Notes: generated by a model from the sequence alone, not told the origin. A stretch of DNA of 64,000 nt from Nitratireductor indicus C115 (GCF_000300515.1 NZ_AMSI01000010.1:62001-126000); one strand, 5' to 3'; numbered from the stretch's first letter, positions 35,342 through 44,676 are shown. Numbers and translations: made by a program.

Positions 35342-36732
35342 CGACGCATCCACCCCAGACCCCTGCCCCCGTTTCCAGCGCCAGCGTCATGCCGGCGCTG
35401 GAAGCGCTCGGCCACGCCTATGGCCGCATCGCCCTCGACGAGCGCTTCCTGTTGAACCATGGCGGACGCATCAGCGAAGTCCAGCCCACGCATTACAGCG
35501 TGCGCGGCCTCTCCGGTTCCGCCCGTCTGGGAGACATGGTGTCCTGCAAGGGCAAGCCAGGCATGGGCGCCGGCGAGATCGTGCGCATCATGGAGGACAG
35601 CGTTCTCGTTGCGCCCTTCGACCAGGGAGGAAAGATTGGCCTTGGCGAAGCGGTGTTCAACCGCGGCCCCGTCAGTCTTGCCCCCGGCCCCCAATGGCGC
35701 GGACGCGTGGTGGATGCTCTGGGCCGTCCAGCCGACGGTAAGCCCGCCCCGATGCCGGGGCCGCTTGCAACCACAGCGCCGTCCACAACACCACCGGCCA
35801 TGCAGCGTCAGCGCGTTTCCGCCCCCTTCATGACGGGCGTGCGCGTGATCGATATCTTCACGCCGCTATGCCACGGCCAGAGGCTCGGGGTCTTTGCCGG
35901 TTCAGGCGTCGGCAAATCGACGCTTCTGTCTATGCTCGCCAATGCGAGGGCCTTCGACACGGTGGTAATCGCGCTCGTCGGCGAACGCGGCCGCGAGGTA
36001 CGCGAATTCCTGGAAGACACGATTGGCCCGGAGGGCATGGCGAAATCGGTTGCCGTCGTGGCGACCAGCGACGAAAGCGCCATGATGCGCCGACGCGCAC
36101 CCGATACGGCCATGCGCATTGCCGAATATTTCCGCGATCGGGGCGACAAGGTCCTGCTGATCCTGGATTCGATCACCCGCCTCGCCCATGCCCTGCGCGA
36201 AGTGGCCATCGGCGCCGGAGAGCCGCCAGTCGCGCGTGGCTATCCCGCTTCCGTCTTTACCGAACTGCCCCGTCTTCTGGAACGCGCTGGCCCCGGCGAG
36301 GAAGGCCGCGGTTCAATCACCGCGATCCTGTCCGTCCTCGTTGACGGCGATGACCACAACGATCCGGTAGCCGATGCGGTCCGTGGCATTCTCGACGGGC
36401 ATGTGGTGCTCGACCGCTCGATTGCCGAGCAGGGGCGTTATCCGCCGGTCAACCCGCTGGCCTCCATATCGCGACTGGCCGAGCGCGCCTGGTCGCCCGA
36501 TCAGAAGCGGTTGGTCCTGCGCCTGCGGGCAATGCTGTCGCGCTTCGAGGATACGCGCGACATACGTCTTCTGGGTGCCTATCAGGCCGGTGTCGATCCC
36601 GATCTCGATCAGGCCGTGCGCCAGGTACCCCTCATCTATGACGCGCTGAAGCAATCGCCCGGCGACCCGCCCTCGTCCGATCCCTTTGCCGATCTCGCGA
36701 TGAAACTGAGAGCCGGAGAACCAGCCTCATGA
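35338..36732 (+). CDS. fliI: Flagellum-specific ATPase FliI
   Basis: Hexameric export ATPase of 464 aa, related to the F1 beta subunit. The Walker A motif reads GSGVGKSTLL, followed by ALVGERGREVREFLED. Walker B is VLLILDSITRLAHALREVA, and GYPASVFTELPRLLERAGPG is typical of the family. It energises or regulates unfolding of flagellar export substrates at the base of the export gate. Its start overlaps the flgF stop and its end overlaps the next gene's start (ATGA). Confidence 0.95.
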   Translation: MTTHPPQTPAPVSSASVMPALEALGHAYGRIALDERFLLNHGGRISEVQPTHYSVRGLSGSARLGDMVSCKGKPGMGAGEIVRIMEDSVLVAPFDQGGKIGLGEAVFNRGPVSLAPGPQWRGRVVDALGRPADGKPAPMPGPLATTAPSTTPPAMQRQRVSAPFMTGVRVIDIFTPLCHGQRLGVFAGSGVGKSTLLSMLANARAFDTVVIALVGERGREVREFLEDTIGPEGMAKSVAVVATSDESAMMRRRAPDTAMRIAEYFRDRGDKVLLILDSITRLAHALREVAIGAGEPPVARGYPASVFTELPRLLERAGPGEEGRGSITAILSVLVDGDDHNDPVADAVRGILDGHVVLDRSIAEQGRYPPVNPLASISRLAERAWSPDQKRLVLRLRAMLSRFEDTRDIRLLGAYQAGVDPDLDQAVRQVPLIYDALKQSPGDPPSSDPFADLAMKLRAGEPAS

Positions 36733-37400
36733 AGGTCAAGCTGGCAAGCCTGGAAATGCCCGACGGTTCACGTTCCGAAACGACGCAGCGCGCGCTGCCC
36801 GGCGTCGGTTACGAACCGCCCAATCGCAAGGGCTATATCCCACGCAAACGCGTGCAACCGAAGATCGAACGCCCCTCCGGCGAGAGCGGGGATTGGGTGA
36901 TCATGATCGGCGGCGTGACGCTCGCTGCAGTCTGCGCGCTGTTTCCCTGGTACATCTTCTTCAACCAGCAGGATTTCGGCGTCCGCCCGATGACCTTCGA
37001 GGGGCAACGCGTCTCCTCCGGTCCTCGTCCGGCAAACCTTCCCGAACTCGTAGGGATGCGCATTCCCCAGAGCATCATCGAGCTCTCGGAACTCGACTAC
37101 AGCGCCACCGGTGCCATCGGCAGCAACGCCATCGCGACATTCGAGGATCAGCCCTATCCGGGCGACAAGCGCAGCTTTCGCCTGATCGGCGCTGCAAACG
37201 GGCGCGCCATGATCGAGGACGACGATGGCTACTGGATTGTCCAGCGAGGCTCCTCCCTGCCCGATGGCAGCCGGGTTGCCCGCATCAGGCAGCGGAGCGG
37301 TCATTGGGAAATTCTGACCTCGGACGACCTCATTATCAGTGCCTCCACGGCAAAGGTGAGCGACACGCAAGGCCCGCACAAGACTGGCGACCTAAAGTAA
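36729..37400 (+). CDS. Uncharacterised single-span membrane protein between fliI and flgB
   Basis: Protein of 223 aa of unknown function. It has a basic cytoplasmic N-terminus (about 1-55, with RKGYIPRKRVQPKIERP), one membrane span (about 56-78, DWVIMIGGVTLAAVCALFPW) and a periplasmic C-terminal part. The region FRLIGAANGRAMIEDDDGYW with VQRGSSLPDGSRVARI looks like a small beta domain. Its ATG overlaps the fliI stop, so it is coupled to fliI translation. No known flagellar protein could be matched. The layout suggests an inner-membrane accessory facing the periplasm, conceivably near the rod or stator. Confidence 0.82.
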   Translation: MKVKLASLEMPDGSRSETTQRALPGVGYEPPNRKGYIPRKRVQPKIERPSGESGDWVIMIGGVTLAAVCALFPWYIFFNQQDFGVRPMTFEGQRVSSGPRPANLPELVGMRIPQSIIELSELDYSATGAIGSNAIATFEDQPYPGDKRSFRLIGAANGRAMIEDDDGYWIVQRGSSLPDGSRVARIRQRSGHWEILTSDDLIISASTAKVSDTQGPHKTGDLK

Positions 37401-37432
37401 CGGCAATCTGATCGACAAGACCGGGAAAAGCC

Positions 37433-37813
37433 GTGGTACAGCCCATCAATCTTTTCGACATCGCCGCCCAGCAGGCGAAGTGGCTTTCCGTCCGCCAGAC
37501 GACCGTGGCCAGCAATGTCGCCAACGTGAACACCCCTGGCTATAAGGCCCTTGAAGTCGAGCCTTTCGAAAAGGTTCTGGACGGAACCCGCGTGTCCCTG
37601 ACAAGCACAGCAGACAATCACCTGCGCATCGGCGCGACCAATGCCGCCTTTGCGGTGGATAGCACCAGCGATCCCGCGGTTCTGCCGTCCGAAAACACCG
37701 TCAGCATCGAAAAGGAACTGGTCAGCGCTGGCGAAGTGCGCCGGTCGTTCGAACTGAACACGGCCATCGTCAAGGCCTTTCATCGCATGCTCATGAACGT
37801 ATCGAGGGGATAA
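37433..37813 (+). CDS. flgB: Flagellar basal-body rod protein FlgB
   Basis: Proximal rod protein of 126 aa. The N-terminal motif SVRQTTVASNVANVNTPGYK is the rod-family signature, and the C-terminal helix ends FHRMLMNVSRG. The start is a GTG at 37433 with GGGAAAA about 8 nt upstream. It is followed by flgC after 3 nt and fliE, the usual basal-rod trio. Confidence 0.92.
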   Translation: MVQPINLFDIAAQQAKWLSVRQTTVASNVANVNTPGYKALEVEPFEKVLDGTRVSLTSTADNHLRIGATNAAFAVDSTSDPAVLPSENTVSIEKELVSAGEVRRSFELNTAIVKAFHRMLMNVSRG

Positions 37814-37816
37814 GCC

Positions 37817-38236
37817 GTGGATCCGCTTTCCGCATCGCTCAAGGTTGCCGCATCGGGGCTGGAAGCCCAGTCCCAACGCATGCAGGTCGTCTCGGAAAAC
37901 CTTGCCAATGCGCGCTCGACCAGCGACGTACCGGGGGGCGACCCTTATCGCCGCAAGACCATCAGCTTCGTGGCCGAACTCGACCGCGAAATCGGCGGCA
38001 GCGTCGTGGAAATCGGTTCCGTCGCCAACGATCCCTCCAATTTCACCCTTGAGTTCGATCCGGGCCACGAGGCCGCCGATGAGGCCGGTTACGTCAAAAT
38101 GCCCAATGTGAACGTACTCATCGAGATGGCCGACATGCGCGAGGCCAATCGCGGTTACGAAGCGAACCTGCAGGTCATCAAGCAGGCACGCGAACTCATT
38201 TCCATGACCATTGATTTGATGCGGAGCCAGACATGA
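37817..38236 (+). CDS. flgC: Flagellar basal-body rod protein FlgC
   Basis: Proximal rod protein of 139 aa beginning with GTG. It has the typical start [20 protein letters not shown], the signature [11 protein letters not shown], and the C-terminal segment [20 protein letters not shown]. It lies between flgB and fliE and overlaps fliE by ATGA. Confidence 0.94.
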   Translation: MDPLSASLKVAASGLEAQSQRMQVVSENLANARSTSDVPGGDPYRRKTISFVAELDREIGGSVVEIGSVANDPSNFTLEFDPGHEAADEAGYVKMPNVNVLIEMADMREANRGYEANLQVIKQARELISMTIDLMRSQT

Positions 38237-38541
38237 TCCCACCCGTCGGCACGATTGCCCCCTCCACTCTGACCAACACGACCGGCCTTCAGGCGGCGCG
38301 CCCGGTCGCGACGTCCGAAATCGGCGAATCTTTCAGCGCCATGCTGGGTGAGGCCGCGGCCAACACGGCCGCCAAGCTTGGCCACGCTGAAAGCGTCTCG
38401 CTGAAAGCGCTTCAGGGCGAAGCCGATGCGCGCGAAGTGGTGGATGCCGTCATGACGGCCGAGCAGGCACTGCAGGCTGCCATCGCCATCCGCGACAAGT
38501 TCATCACCTCCTATCTCGAAATCAGCCGCATGGCCATCTGA
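38233..38541 (+). CDS. fliE: Flagellar hook-basal body complex protein FliE
   Basis: Small rod-base protein of 102 aa that links the MS ring and export gate to the rod. The typical segments [17 protein letters not shown] and the ending [20 protein letters not shown] are present. It overlaps flgC by four bases and precedes flgG by 12 nt. Confidence 0.93.
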   Translation: MIPPVGTIAPSTLTNTTGLQAARPVATSEIGESFSAMLGEAAANTAAKLGHAESVSLKALQGEADAREVVDAVMTAEQALQAAIAIRDKFITSYLEISRMAI

Positions 38542-38553
38542 GGAGACTGACCG

Positions 38554-39342
38554 ATGAAAGCCCTCTCCATCGCGGCCACCGGCATGAGCGCCCAGCAGCT
38601 CAATCTCGAGGTGATCGCCAACAACATCGCCAACATCAACACCACCGGCTTCAAGCGTGCCCGCGCCGAATTCTCCGATCTGCTTTATCAGACGGAGCGC
38701 ATGCAGGGCGTGCCAAGCCGCGCCAATCAGGCAATCGTTCCCGAGGGTGCGAATGTCGGTCTGGGCGTGAAGGCGGCAGCTGTGCGCAACCTGCATATTC
38801 AGGGCCCCCTCACCAATACCGACAACAAGCTCGACGTGGCGCTTGTGGGCAAGGGCTGGTTCGTGATCGATGGCGCCGATGGCGAACCGATCTACACGCG
38901 TGCCGGCTCCTTCAACACCAACGCGACCGGCCAGCTCGTCACCACTCAGGGCTACACGGTGTCCCCCAACATCGTCATTCCCGACGATGCGCTGGAAGTC
39001 GTGATCAACAAGTCCGGGCAGATCTATGCCCGCATCGACGGTCAGACCGAATTGCAGGAACTCGGCCAGCTTACCCTGGCGAATTTCGCCAATGAGGCGG
39101 GCCTCGATCCGATCGGCGACAACCTCTTCCGGGAAACGGCAGCCTCCGGTGCCGCCATCCAGGGCGTGCCCGGCGATCCGGGCTTCGCAACGATCGAACA
39201 GGGCTATCTCGAATCGTCCAACGTGGATCCGGTGAAGGAAATTACCGAGCTGATATCCGCCCAGCGCGCTTATGAGATGAACTCCAAGGTCATCCGCGCG
39301 GCCGACGAAATGGCCGCCACCGTCACCCAGTCCATACGGTAG
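38554..39342 (+). CDS. flgG: Flagellar distal rod protein FlgG
   Basis: Distal rod protein of 262 aa, full length. The N-terminus [20 protein letters not shown], then the signature [20 protein letters not shown], and the C-terminal helix [20 protein letters not shown] are strongly conserved. It is followed by flgA and flgI, whose products handle the P ring that surrounds this rod. Confidence 0.96.
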   Translation: MKALSIAATGMSAQQLNLEVIANNIANINTTGFKRARAEFSDLLYQTERMQGVPSRANQAIVPEGANVGLGVKAAAVRNLHIQGPLTNTDNKLDVALVGKGWFVIDGADGEPIYTRAGSFNTNATGQLVTTQGYTVSPNIVIPDDALEVVINKSGQIYARIDGQTELQELGQLTLANFANEAGLDPIGDNLFRETAASGAAIQGVPGDPGFATIEQGYLESSNVDPVKEITELISAQRAYEMNSKVIRAADEMAATVTQSIR

Positions 39343-39347
39343 CTCCA

Positions 39348-39815
39348 GTGAAACGGCACAGCCCCCTCATCGCGTTTTTCCTCGTACTCGGCGCCCTCGC
39401 TGCCGTGACGGCGCCGGCTGCAGCGGAAGAACAGGCGGTTGTGGCCACGCGCGTCATCTATCCCGGCGAGACCATCACGCCAGATGCGTTGAACGAGATC
39501 CTGCTGCGCCGTCCCCCACGCGATGGCAGCGCCATCGCGCGCATGATGGAGGATGTCGACGGCAAGGTCGCCCGACGCACCCTTTTGCCGGGCAGGCTCA
39601 TTCCGACAAACTATGTGCGCGATCCCTATCTGGTGGAGACAGGCACCCCAGTGACGGTGACCTTTGCGGAGGGTGCACTCACCATCTCGATCCGTGCCGT
39701 TCCGCTCCAATCGGGTTCGGCAGGCGACATGATACGCCTTCGGAACGCCGATAGCGGCCGCACCTTCATGGGCATGGTGCTTGCCGACGGTTCCGTGAAG
39801 GTCGGCTCGATATGA
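39348..39815 (+). CDS. flgA: Flagellar P-ring assembly chaperone FlgA
   Basis: Periplasmic chaperone of 155 aa. A Sec signal peptide is seen (MKRHSPLIAFFLVLGALAAV, cleavage near PAAAEE), then an SAF-like domain with VIYPGETITPDALNEI and RRTLLPGRLIPTNYVRDP. The start is GTG at 39348. It overlaps flgI by ATGA, fitting its role in P-ring assembly. Confidence 0.9.
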   Translation: MKRHSPLIAFFLVLGALAAVTAPAAAEEQAVVATRVIYPGETITPDALNEILLRRPPRDGSAIARMMEDVDGKVARRTLLPGRLIPTNYVRDPYLVETGTPVTVTFAEGALTISIRAVPLQSGSAGDMIRLRNADSGRTFMGMVLADGSVKVGSI

Positions 39816-40927
39816 TGGTTCGTTTCCTGTTCCATACGCTTGTCGCCGCAACGCTGGCATTGGGCCTCGTCCAGCCTGCCGGTGCTGCCTCGCGCATCAA
39901 GGACGTCGCCACCCTTCAGGCCGCGCGCGACAACCAGCTCGTCGGGTACGGCCTCGTCATCGGGCTGCAAGGCAGCGGCGACAGCCTGCGTAACTCGCCC
40001 TTCACCGAACAGTCGATGCGCGCCATGCTGGAAAACCTCGGTATCGCATCGGAAGGCGGCCGGGCCCGCGCCAAGAACGTTGCCGCCGTCATCGTCACGA
40101 CCAATCTCCCACCCTTCGTCCAGTCGGGTGCCCGCATCGATGTGAACGTTTCTTCATTGGGCGACGCGACCTCGCTGGCCGGCGGCACATTGGTCATGAC
40201 CCCGCTGCGTGCGGCGGACGGCGAAATCTATGCCGTGGCGCAAGGCCCCGTGATCGTCTCCGGTTTCAACGCGCAGGGGCAGGCCGAACAGCTGACCCAG
40301 GGTGTTCCCACCGCGGGCCGCGTGCCCAATGGCGCGATCATCGAGCGCAAGGTGGAAGCCTCCCTCTCCGACAGCGCAACGCTGATCCTCCAGCTGCGCA
40401 ATGCGGATTTTTCCACCGCAGTGCGCGTTGCCGATGCGATCAACACATACACGACACAGCGCTTTGGCGGGCGCCTTGCCGCCGAGGAAGATTCCCGCAC
40501 GATCCGCATCAGCCGGCCAAAGGGCGTCTCCTTTGCCCGCTTCTATGCCGAGATCGAAAATCTGATGGTGGAATCCGACGCACCTGCCCGTGTGGTCATC
40601 GACGAGCGGACGGGCACCGTGGTGATCGGTAACGACGTCCGTATCTCCCGCGTAGCGATCAGCCATGGAACTCTGACCGTGCGCATCACCGAGATGCCAC
40701 GTGTCGTGCAGCCCGAACCCTTCTCGCGCGGCACGACGGAAATCGAACCCATGACGCAGATCGAGGCCAATCAACCCGACGCCAATGTCGCGCTTCTGGA
40801 CGGCCCCGACCTGCAAACGCTGGTGGCCGGCCTCAACAGGCTTGGCGTCAAGCCGGATGGCATCATCGCCATTCTGCAGGGCATCAAGTCCGCGGGCGCG
40901 CTCCACGCCGAACTCGTGGTGCAATAG
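39812..40927 (+). CDS. flgI: Flagellar P-ring protein FlgI
   Basis: Periplasmic P-ring subunit of 371 aa. A signal peptide (hydrophobic to about residue 22, cleavage near AGAAS) is followed by the conserved SRIKDVATLQAARDNQLVGY and GLVIGLQGSGDSLRNSPFTE. DVNVSSLGDATSLAGGTLVM is also diagnostic. The ring surrounds the distal rod in the peptidoglycan layer. The start overlaps the flgA stop. The stop is followed 9 nt later by the motE start. Confidence 0.95.
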   Translation: MMVRFLFHTLVAATLALGLVQPAGAASRIKDVATLQAARDNQLVGYGLVIGLQGSGDSLRNSPFTEQSMRAMLENLGIASEGGRARAKNVAAVIVTTNLPPFVQSGARIDVNVSSLGDATSLAGGTLVMTPLRAADGEIYAVAQGPVIVSGFNAQGQAEQLTQGVPTAGRVPNGAIIERKVEASLSDSATLILQLRNADFSTAVRVADAINTYTTQRFGGRLAAEEDSRTIRISRPKGVSFARFYAEIENLMVESDAPARVVIDERTGTVVIGNDVRISRVAISHGTLTVRITEMPRVVQPEPFSRGTTEIEPMTQIEANQPDANVALLDGPDLQTLVAGLNRLGVKPDGIIAILQGIKSAGALHAELVVQ

Positions 40928-40936
40928 GTGGCGATC

Positions 40937-41452
40937 ATGCAGGTTTCCGCAAAGCTTCCCAGAAAGATCGGCTCCGGCGCCTTTGCCTGCCTCATTCTTT
41001 TCACGCAGGCCCTGCCGTTCCACGCAATGGCCGCCGACGATCCGAGCCGCATGAGCGAGGACGAGGTGCAGCGCTTCTGCTCGAACGTGGTCGATGCCGC
41101 CCGCGACCGGCGCTATTCCATGCAGGCGATGGAGCTGAAGAAGCTCAAGGAAGACGTGGACGACCGCATCGCCGCGCTGGAGCAGAAGCGTACGGAATAT
41201 GAAGAATGGCTCGAGCGCCGCAAGGTATTCCTCGCCAAGGCCGAAGCCGGCATCATCGATATCTATGCCAATATGCGCCCGGATGCGGCAGCCGAACGGC
41301 TTGCCGAAGTGCCAGCCGAACTCGCAGCGGCCATCCTGATGAAGCTCGAACCGCGCACGGCCGGCGTCATCCTCAATGAAATGAACAGCAAATCGGCCGC
41401 CACGCTGACGAACATCATCGCCAGCGCGGCACGCCCGGAGGATCCCACATGA
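40937..41452 (+). CDS. motE: MotE, periplasmic chaperone of MotC
   Basis: Periplasmic protein of 171 aa with a signal peptide (cleavage near MAADD), a coiled-coil segment (about 50-95, KKLKEDVDDRIAALEQKRTE) and a C-terminal MgtE-N-like helical repeat (RLAEVPAELAAAILMKLEPR, ILNEMNSKSAATLTNI). In S. meliloti the protein at this locus is MotE, which stabilises MotC. The ATG at 40937 has AGGTGG upstream and is preferred to the GTG at 40928. It overlaps flgH by ATGA. Confidence 0.85.
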   Translation: MQVSAKLPRKIGSGAFACLILFTQALPFHAMAADDPSRMSEDEVQRFCSNVVDAARDRRYSMQAMELKKLKEDVDDRIAALEQKRTEYEEWLERRKVFLAKAEAGIIDIYANMRPDAAAERLAEVPAELAAAILMKLEPRTAGVILNEMNSKSAATLTNIIASAARPEDPT

Positions 41453-42153
41453 CCACGCGGCCCCTGCTCATTCTGCCGCTGCTCCTGGTTGCCGGTTGCT
41501 CGCAGAGCCTGAAGGAAATCAACAAGGAACCCTCCTTGTCCCCGGTCGGCGCAAGCATCGACCCGGAAATGATGGCTGCCTACAATTATCCCAAGCGCCC
41601 GGCGCCGGTGACCTCGCGCTATTCGCTGTGGGACGACCGCCAGAGCAGGCTCTTCACCGATCCGCGTGCGCTTAATGTCGGCGACATTCTGACCGTCGAA
41701 ATCTACATCGACGACAAGGCCCGTTTGAAGAACGATTCCAAGCGCTCCCGCGACGCCAGCCGCAATCTCGGCCTGTCGGGTTCCTACTCGGTCGGTGGCG
41801 CCGGCTCTTCTGCTGCCGCCGAAGGTCAGATCGGCTCGGGAACCTCGACGACCGGCAGCGGCGCGACCGAGCGCTCGGAGAATATCCGCCTGCGCGTCGC
41901 CGCCGTGGTGACCCAGGTGCTGAGCAATGGCAATCTGCGCATCCGCGGCACGCAGGAAGTGCGCGTGAACGCCGAACTGCGGATTCTCACCATCGAGGGC
42001 ATCGCCCGCCCGAGCGACATCGGACCGGAGAACACCATTTCCTATGAACGCATCGCGGAAGCCCGGATTTCCTACGGTGGCCGTGGCCGCCTGACCGAGG
42101 TGCAGCAGCCGCCCTACGGGCAGCAGTTCCTCGACACCGTTCTTCCCTTCTAG
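41449..42153 (+). CDS. flgH: Flagellar L-ring protein FlgH
   Basis: Outer-membrane lipoprotein of 234 aa that forms the L ring. The lipobox is LVAGC with the acylated cysteine at residue 17. The conserved core includes SLWDDRQSRLFTDPRALNVG, then ILTVEIYIDDKARL and the ending VQQPPYGQQFLDTVLPF. Its start overlaps the motE stop, and fliL follows after 23 nt. Confidence 0.94.
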   Translation: MTTRPLLILPLLLVAGCSQSLKEINKEPSLSPVGASIDPEMMAAYNYPKRPAPVTSRYSLWDDRQSRLFTDPRALNVGDILTVEIYIDDKARLKNDSKRSRDASRNLGLSGSYSVGGAGSSAAAEGQIGSGTSTTGSGATERSENIRLRVAAVVTQVLSNGNLRIRGTQEVRVNAELRILTIEGIARPSDIGPENTISYERIAEARISYGGRGRLTEVQQPPYGQQFLDTVLPF

Positions 42154-42176
42154 CCGGTTCTGGAGCCTGATCGATC

Positions 42177-42668
42177 GTGGCGCTGCTCGAACAACAAAGC
42201 ACCGTAAGCAAGGGCCCCTCGCTTGCCATCCAGCTGGTGCTTCTTCTTGGCATCACGGCTTTGGCGGCGGGTGCTGCATGGTTCGCCGGCAGCTATCTCG
42301 AACATATGGCAAGCGGCGCGCAGGAAACTGCCGCAGCCCGCAGCACCGGCCATGCGAGTCCTCAAAGCGCGCCTGCGCACGGGCCATCCAACGTAGTGGA
42401 CCTGAAGCCCATCACCACGAACATGGCCGAGCCCAGCGAAGTCTGGATGCGGGCCGAGCTTTCGCTTGTCTTCAACGGTCCGGTCGACACCGCTGTCGCC
42501 GAGACGATCCATCAGGACCTCTTCGCCTATCTGCGCACCCTGAAACTGCGCCAGGTGGAAACGCCAAGCGGCTTCCAGCACCTTAAATCCGACCTCGAGG
42601 AGCGCGCGCGTATTCGCAGCGGCGGCACCGTCGACAAGATTTTGTTCCGGGCATTGCTTTTCGAATGA
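42177..42668 (+). CDS. fliL: Flagellar basal-body associated protein FliL
   Basis: Inner-membrane protein of 163 aa with one span (about 17-40) and a periplasmic domain. It begins with a GTG preceded by CTGGAG. The C-terminal half (AELSLVFNGPVDTAVAETIH, DLFAYLRTLKLRQVETPSG) is compatible with the FliL stator-associated domain, although it is diverged. Position between flgH and fliP, with an ATGA overlap to fliP, matches fliL in S. meliloti. A second, FliL-like gene may lie at 63084. Confidence 0.85.
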   Translation: MALLEQQSTVSKGPSLAIQLVLLLGITALAAGAAWFAGSYLEHMASGAQETAAARSTGHASPQSAPAHGPSNVVDLKPITTNMAEPSEVWMRAELSLVFNGPVDTAVAETIHQDLFAYLRTLKLRQVETPSGFQHLKSDLEERARIRSGGTVDKILFRALLFE

Positions 42669-43396
42669 GACTCCTTCTCCTCACGCTCATCGCCATGCTC
42701 GTTCCCGGCATGGCTATGGCCCAGACCATCGATCTAGGCGCCATCACCAGCAGCGACGGCCAGACCGTCGGCACGATCATCCAACTGTTCGGCTTGCTGA
42801 CGATCCTGTCGGTTGCGCCGGGCATCCTGATCATGGTGACGAGCTTCACCCGTTTCGTGATCGCCTTTTCGATCCTGCGCGCGGGCATGGGCCTTCCCAC
42901 CACGCCGGCAAACCTCATTCTGGTCAGCCTTTCTCTCTTCATGACCTTCTATGTGATGGCGCCGACCTTCGACCGTGCCTGGGCCGATGGCGTGCGCCCG
43001 CTCATGAACAATGAGATCACCGAACAGGTGGCGCTTGAGCGCATCTCCGCACCATTTCGTGGCTTTATGGTCAACAATGTGCGGGAAAAGGATTTCGCCC
43101 TCTTCGCCGATCTCGCCTCCGAACGCGGGAATATCGACGCGACCGCCGAGACAGCGGATTTGCGCATTCTGGTCCCTGCCTTCATGATTTCCGAAATCAG
43201 ACGCGGATTCGAAATCGGGTTCCTGGTCGTGCTGCCGTTTCTGGTCATCGACCTGATCGTCGCCACCATAACCATGTCCATGGGCATGATGATGCTGCCG
43301 CCGACGGTCGTATCCCTGCCTTTCAAGATACTGTTCTTCGTGCTTATTGACGGCTGGAATTTGCTTGTAGGCAGTCTCGTCCGCTCTTTCGCATAA
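42665..43396 (+). CDS. fliP: Flagellar export gate protein FliP
   Basis: Core export-gate membrane protein of 243 aa with a cleavable signal peptide (MRLLLLTLIAMLVPGMAMAQ) and four spans. Diagnostic segments are LTILSVAPGILIMVTSFTRF, LRAGMGLPTTPANLILVSLS and GMMMLPPTVVSLPFKILFFV. It is the last gene of the flgF-fliP run. No fliO gene was recognised next to it, which is common in rhizobia. Confidence 0.95.
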   Translation: MRLLLLTLIAMLVPGMAMAQTIDLGAITSSDGQTVGTIIQLFGLLTILSVAPGILIMVTSFTRFVIAFSILRAGMGLPTTPANLILVSLSLFMTFYVMAPTFDRAWADGVRPLMNNEITEQVALERISAPFRGFMVNNVREKDFALFADLASERGNIDATAETADLRILVPAFMISEIRRGFEIGFLVVLPFLVIDLIVATITMSMGMMMLPPTVVSLPFKILFFVLIDGWNLLVGSLVRSFA

Positions 43397-43694
43397 CGCA
43401 TATCTGGCAGAAATGGGAACCGGTTCCGGGAGACATGCGGAGCCTGCATGAATGAGGAACGCGGAGGAGCCCGGCGGTCGTTTGATCCCGCCGGAGGGCA
43501 CCTTATTGCCAAGCCAGCAAAAAAGTTTGAGACGTCGTTCCAGGTTATCCTTTTGGTAGGATTTGCCCGCCATAAATGCTCGCAAGCACGGCGGGCTGAA
43601 CGTTGTAGTTGTTCAAGGGCATGATGCCATTCCCGCAGTACCGGTAAAGCCCGGTATGTCCCTAGTTTGTTTCTAGTTCAGGGGCGTATATCCC
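43397..43694 (+). promoter_or_regulatory. Leader and promoter region of the first flagellin gene
   Basis: This 298-bp gap separates fliP from the flagellin gene. It holds a perfect palindrome GGAACCGGTTCC at 43416-43427, a 7-bp stem CCGGCGG/CCGCCGG at 43471-43494, and a 6-bp stem TACCGG/CCGGTA at 43639-43656 about 40 nt before the start codon, inside the likely 5' leader. FlbT-type proteins act on flagellin leaders in relatives, so the last hairpin is a candidate target. No clear sigma-70 promoter and no TTAA-type CtrA box were found. Confidence 0.4.
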
Positions 43695-44564
43695 ATGGCA
43701 AGTCTGATGACCAATGCGTCGGCAATGACCGCGCTGCAGACCCTCAACACCATCTCCAAGAACATGGCCACCACTCAGAACCGTATCTCTACGGGTCTGC
43801 GCGTGGCGGAAGCTTCCGACAACGCCGCTTACTGGTCCATCGCGACCTCGATGAAGTCGGATAACAAGGCTCTCTCCAGTGTTCAGGATGCTCTGGGCCT
43901 CGGCGCAGGTAAGATCGACACGGCTTACACTGGCATCAACGAAGTGATCGATACTGTTGACAAGATCAAACAGAAACTCGTGACGGCTCGCGGCGCTTCC
44001 CAGGAAGACCAGCAGAAGATCCAGAGCGAAATCGAGACGCTTCAGGCTCACATCAAGTCGGTTGTCGGCAACTCCAACTATGCCGGCTCCAACATCATCC
44101 AGGACAACGCGGATGTGAACATCGTTGCGTCCTACAACCGCGTTGGCACGACCGTAACGGTCGATGAAGTCACGCTCACCGGTGCGAACGTTCTCGTTCT
44201 CGACGCCGCCGGCACTGCCGGCAGCGCTGCAACCGTAGTTGCTTCGACCTTCTTCGATGCATCGGGTGCTGCAGTAACCGACACGGCCATCGACACCGCT
44301 CTTGGCACTGTCGAGACGGCTCTTGCCTCTCTCGCAGACCAGGCTGCGGAGCTCGGTGCCGCCAAGTCGCGCGTCGATCTTCAGAAAGACTTCGTCTCGA
44401 AGCTTTCCGACGCCATTGAGCGCGGCGTTGGCCAGCTGGTCGATGCTGACATGAACGAAGAGTCGGCCCGTCTGTCGGCCCTGCAGGTCCAGCAGCAGCT
44501 GGGCATTCAGGCCCTGTCGATCGCCAACTCCAACTCGCAGAACATTCTCTCGCTGTTCCGCTAA
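43695..44564 (+). CDS. Flagellin (first of two tandem copies)
   Basis: Filament subunit of 289 aa. The conserved N-terminal D0/D1 helices (TNASAMTALQTLNTISKNMA, ISTGLRVAEASDNAAYWSIA) and C-terminal helices (LQKDFVSKLSDAIERGVGQL, VDADMNEESARLSALQVQQQ) are intact. The central part is short, so the outer D2/D3 domains are almost absent, as in other rhizobial flagellins. It has its own leader and a strong terminator. Exported through the flagellar channel and assembled into the filament. The symbol (flaA-type) is not fixed by sequence. Confidence 0.94.
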   Translation: MASLMTNASAMTALQTLNTISKNMATTQNRISTGLRVAEASDNAAYWSIATSMKSDNKALSSVQDALGLGAGKIDTAYTGINEVIDTVDKIKQKLVTARGASQEDQQKIQSEIETLQAHIKSVVGNSNYAGSNIIQDNADVNIVASYNRVGTTVTVDEVTLTGANVLVLDAAGTAGSAATVVASTFFDASGAAVTDTAIDTALGTVETALASLADQAAELGAAKSRVDLQKDFVSKLSDAIERGVGQLVDADMNEESARLSALQVQQQLGIQALSIANSNSQNILSLFR

Positions 44565-44602
44565 GAACAGTCGGCCCTTCAGGGCCGGAGTTGAGACCAT
44601 GA

Positions 44603-44640
44603 ACCGGGTCGCCCGCAAGGGTGGCCCGGTTTTCTTTTTG
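44603..44640 (+). terminator. Rho-independent terminator after the first flagellin
   Basis: A 12-bp stem (ACCGGGTCGCCC with GGGTGGCCCGGT, two G-T wobbles) closes a GCAA tetraloop and is followed by TTTCTTTTT. This separates the first flagellin transcript from the second flagellin gene. Confidence 0.85.
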
Positions 44641-44660
44641 CCACCAAGGGAAGCTTCTCG

Positions 44661-44676
44661 TTAAAACGTTGTTAAC
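44661..44676. promoter_or_regulatory. CtrA-type box upstream of the second flagellin
   Basis: The sequence TTAAAACGTTGTTAAC matches the extended CtrA consensus TTAA-N7-TTAAC exactly and lies about 85 bp upstream of the flagellin start. TTAACCATAA also occurs twice, at 44672-44681 and 44696-44705. No such box precedes the first flagellin, so the two copies may be regulated differently. Confidence 0.55.

Noticed and set aside
44598-44640. Possible attenuator peptide in the gap between flagellins
   Set aside because: The stem-loop with T-run is fully explained as a terminator of the first flagellin; no leader ORF is supported.
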